From NCBI RefSeq assembly GCF_002929275.1, contig NZ_PJIK01000013.1, forward strand, positions 39,409 to 103,408: DNA of 64,000 nucleotides. Direction: 5' to 3'. The notes beneath the pieces were generated by a model. That model saw only the letters and a list, made by a program, of their open reading frames with translations, was not told the DNA's origin and searched no databases. The DNA comes from Arthrobacter sp. ZGTC131. Lineage in GTDB: Bacteria; Actinomycetota; Actinomycetes; Actinomycetales; Micrococcaceae. Positions 61,605-64,000 of the stretch are shown in pieces. The position numbers and the translations under genes are program-made. Every line of letters begins with the position of its first letter. The first letter of the stretch is position 1.

Positions 61605-64000
61605 GTGACTGTTACTACTGCCCTCTACCGTAGATACCGCCCCGATTCGTTCGCGGACGTTATCGGGCAGGAACATGTCACGGAGCCGCTCATGACGGCG
61701 CTGCGGAAAAACCGGGTGAACCACGCCTACTTGTTCTCCGGCCCGCGAGGCTGTGGCAAGACCACATCCGCCCGCATTCTGGCCCGCTGCCTCAACTGCG
61801 CCAAGGGCCCCACCGACACCCCTTGCGGCGTGTGCCCCAGCTGCGTGGAACTGGCCCGCGGCGGCTCCGGGTCACTCGATGTGATCGAGATCGACGCCGC
61901 CAGCCACGGCGGTGTCGACGACGCCCGGGACCTCCGCGAGCGCGCCACCTATGCTCCGGTGCGGGACCGCTACAAGATCTTCATCATCGACGAAGCCCAC
62001 ATGGTCACGTCGGCCGGCTTCAACGCGCTGCTGAAGATTGTCGAAGAGCCCCCGGAACATATCAAATTCATCTTTGCCACCACGGAACCGGAGAAGGTCA
62101 TCGGGACCATCCGGTCCCGCACGCATCACTACCCCTTCCGCCTGGTGCCGCCCGAGCCGCTGATGGCCTATCTGGAACTTCTCTGCAAGCAGGAGAACGT
62201 GCCCGTAGCGCCGGGCGTGCTGTCGCTGGTCATCCGCGCCGGAGCCGGGTCCGTCCGCGATTCCCTTTCCGTCCTTGACCAGCTGATGGCCGGCGCCGGC
62301 CCCGATGGCCTTGACTATGAGCTCGCCGTCGCGCTCCTTGGCTACACGCACGCTTCACTCCTGGACGACGTCGTCGAGGCGATCGCAGCCTCTGACTCCG
62401 CAACTGTCTTCCGGGCGGTGGACCGCGTCATCCAGACGGGGCACGATCCCCGCCGCTTCGTGGAAGACCTCCTGGAGCGGTTCCGGGACCTCATCATCGT
62501 CCAGGCAATGCCGGAGAGCGCCCAGTCCATCCTTCGCGGCATGCCCGCAGACCAGATTGCCCGGATGCACAACCAGGCGCACAACCTCGGCGCGGCGGAG
62601 CTTTCCCGCGCGGCCGACGTCACCAACACCGCGCTGACGGAAATGACCGGCGCCACGTCACCGCGGCTGCACCTCGAACTCCTCTGCGCCCGCATCCTGC
62701 TGCCCAGCGCCGAACAGACCGAACGCGGGATCGCAGCCCGGATTGACCGTGTGGAACGGAGGCTGAACTACGCGGGGAACGACGTCGGCGCTCCCGCCGC
62801 CGTTCCCCCAGCCCCGGCGGCGGCTGCTACTCCAGCGGCTCCCGTTCAGCCGGCGGCGGCTGCTACTCCAGCGGCTCCGTCTGCACCGGCTGTTCCGGCC
62901 GCACAGCCTTCCCCTGTCCGGCAACCGGCTGCTGCGCCCGTCACTGCGCAAGCCGAACGGGAGCCCCTTGCTGCACCCCGGATCAGTACCAATGACTGGC
63001 CGGTTGATGAGTCACCTTCGGGCGTCCGCAGGGCGGCTTCGGAGCCGTCGCCAGCGGCAGCCGGACGGGAAGCTGCTCCGCCGAGCCGGCCCGCCCAGCC
63101 CGCGCAAGAGCCCCGGCCCGCTTCCGGTGAGCAGGCCGTACCGCCTGTCCAGCCAGCGCCTGTTCAGCCGGCGCGTGTCCAGTCGGCGTCTGTCCAACCG
63201 GCGCCGCCCGCGAGCGACTCACGGCCGCTTCCTGGCACGCCGACTGCCCGGGGTCCGGAGTCACGGCCGGAACCGGCCGCGGCCCAGACCGCTCCGCCGC
63301 AGCGTGCGGTATCCGCACCAGCGGGCCCAGGTGCCGACGTCGAGGTTCTTCGCCGCGCCTGGCCGGAGATCCTGCAGACCCTCACCAAGATCAAGCGCAG
63401 CACATGGGCCCTCGTGGAGCCGAACGCCCAGGTTGGCCAGTTCGACGGCCAGGTGCTTACCCTCGTCTTCACGACGTCCGGACTGGCCGGGGCCTTCGGC
63501 CGGGCGGACCACTCCGAGAACTTGCGGCAAGCCATCCACAAGACGATCGGCATTGACTGCCAGATCACTGCGGTGGCGGCCGGATCCAGCAGCGCAGCGA
63601 GCTCTGAGCCAAACCCAAAAGCTCCTACCAGCCGGGACATCCCGGCTACCACAACTGATGCGGACTGGGGGCTCGCCCCCGCCACACCGGATACAACGCA
63701 GGCTTCAGCGCCGGCTTCACAGAGCCGCGCCGACTCCGTTGCCTCCGCCGCGGATCGTTCCGACGCTGTTCCCTCAGCTGGCGGTCCTTCCGACGGAGTC
63801 CCCTCAAATGTGATTCCGGCGGGTGCGCAACCAGCGGCTGCGGACCCGGTGCCCGCAGCGAGCCCGGCCGATTCCGCGCCTGCGCCGTCGTCGGCTGCGG
63901 CCTGGTCGGCAGCCGCCGCCCCATCGGCGGACCCTGCGGACGCCTCCCGCTCGGCCGAATCAGGCCCGGCGGACCCTGCGGCCGCCTCCCGCTCGGCCGA
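61605..64000 (+). CDS. dnaX: DNA polymerase III subunit gamma/tau (3' end outside window)
   Basis: At least 798 residues, still open at the window end. Start is the GTG at 61605 (MTVTTALYRRYRPDSFADVIGQEHV); TAGGGT ends seven bases upstream, so the mRNA is probably leaderless. An in-frame ATG at 61575 lies in the SRP RNA 3' end and is unlikely. AAA+ clamp-loader motifs: Walker A GPRGCGKTT, a zinc module with four Cys (CLNCAKGPTDTPCGVCPSC), Walker B FIIDEAH, sensor 1 FATTEPEKV and SRC-like arginine TIRSRTHHY. After residue ~390 comes an Ala/Pro-rich linker. The tau-like domain follows (LRRAWPEILQTLTKIKRSTWALVEPNAQV), then another repeat-rich Ala/Ser/Pro tail. No A-rich slippage site for a short gamma form was seen. 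Confidence 0.95.
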   Translation, partial: MTVTTALYRRYRPDSFADVIGQEHVTEPLMTALRKNRVNHAYLFSGPRGCGKTTSARILARCLNCAKGPTDTPCGVCPSCVELARGGSGSLDVIEIDAASHGGVDDARDLRERATYAPVRDRYKIFIIDEAHMVTSAGFNALLKIVEEPPEHIKFIFATTEPEKVIGTIRSRTHHYPFRLVPPEPLMAYLELLCKQENVPVAPGVLSLVIRAGAGSVRDSLSVLDQLMAGAGPDGLDYELAVALLGYTHASLLDDVVEAIAASDSATVFRAVDRVIQTGHDPRRFVEDLLERFRDLIIVQAMPESAQSILRGMPADQIARMHNQAHNLGAAELSRAADVTNTALTEMTGATSPRLHLELLCARILLPSAEQTERGIAARIDRVERRLNYAGNDVGAPAAVPPAPAAAATPAAPVQPAAAATPAAPSAPAVPAAQPSPVRQPAAAPVTAQAEREPLAAPRISTNDWPVDESPSGVRRAASEPSPAAAGREAAPPSRPAQPAQEPRPASGEQAVPPVQPAPVQPARVQSASVQPAPPASDSRPLPGTPTARGPESRPEPAAAQTAPPQRAVSAPAGPGADVEVLRRAWPEILQTLTKIKRSTWALVEPNAQVGQFDGQVLTLVFTTSGLAGAFGRADHSENLRQAIHKTIGIDCQITAVAAGSSSAASSEPNPKAPTSRDIPATTTDADWGLAPATPDTTQASAPASQSRADSVASAADRSDAVPSAGGPSDGVPSNVIPAGAQPAAADPVPAASPADSAPAPSSAAAWSAAAAPSADPADASRSAESGPADPAAASRSA

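Noticed and set aside
61605-64000. Programmed frameshift in dnaX giving a short gamma subunit
   Set aside because: No A-rich slippery heptamer with a following hairpin was found in the part present.

Overview
The window is high-GC DNA read throughout as a chromosomal segment of an actinobacterium, most likely an Arthrobacter/Pseudarthrobacter-type member of the Micrococcaceae. This is an inference from codon use, the RamB-type regulator beside aceA, the DtxR-type iron box, the many starts that look leaderless, and the overall gene content. No phage, plasmid or CRISPR signature was seen. Both ends cut genes: an SDR dehydrogenase at the left and dnaX at the right.

Layout. 1-8 kb: end of an SDR gene, a cytoplasmic GH76-like protein, a three-gene iron(III) ABC importer behind a near-consensus iron box, and a debranching-type glucosidase. 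8-11.2 kb: a membrane-anchored GH32 fructosidase, a YdeI-like protein and a VOC protein. 11.2-18.9 kb is the most disturbed part: a scrambled pdxS remnant, two very similar amylo-alpha-1,6-glucosidase-like genes facing each other as a 2.1-kb inverted repeat, an MHS transporter, a frameshifted rpiB remnant, and an IS481-type transposase remnant ending in three 26-bp direct repeats. 18.9-28.4 kb: small conserved genes, tgt facing a queuosine-precursor transporter bracketed by inverted palindromic repeats, another MHS transporter, a ThiD/PdxK kinase, a serpin lipoprotein and a DUF1801 protein.

28.5-35.5 kb is a two-carbon metabolism block: pyruvate:quinone oxidoreductase, a RamB-like regulator divergent from isocitrate lyase, then malate synthase. 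35.6-47.2 kb holds a CynX-like transporter and a sugar island: ThuA protein, Gfo/Idh/MocA dehydrogenase, ABC permeases and binding protein, ROK regulator, a second dehydrogenase, a TIM-barrel isomerase/epimerase and a LacI regulator. The combination suggests uptake and oxidative (3-keto) breakdown of a glycoside. 47.2-51.1 kb: a GNAT acetyltransferase and a third long glucosidase paralogue behind a GT4 glycosyltransferase. 51.3-64 kb: DsbA-like protein, TetR regulator, LytR_C protein, HAD hydrolase, Stealth phosphotransferase with a probable ATT start, cyclic-nucleotide-type phosphodiesterase, glutathione peroxidase, M23 peptidase with a Pro-Thr tail, MpaB-like oxygenase, tRNA-Ser(GGA), a YqfO/Nif3-like protein, the small SRP RNA and dnaX.

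Two themes run across the window. About a dozen genes have a TANNNT-like hexamer ending six bases before the start codon, as expected for leaderless mRNAs. Several intergenic gaps carry short palindromic repeat families, one of which shows a compensatory stem change.
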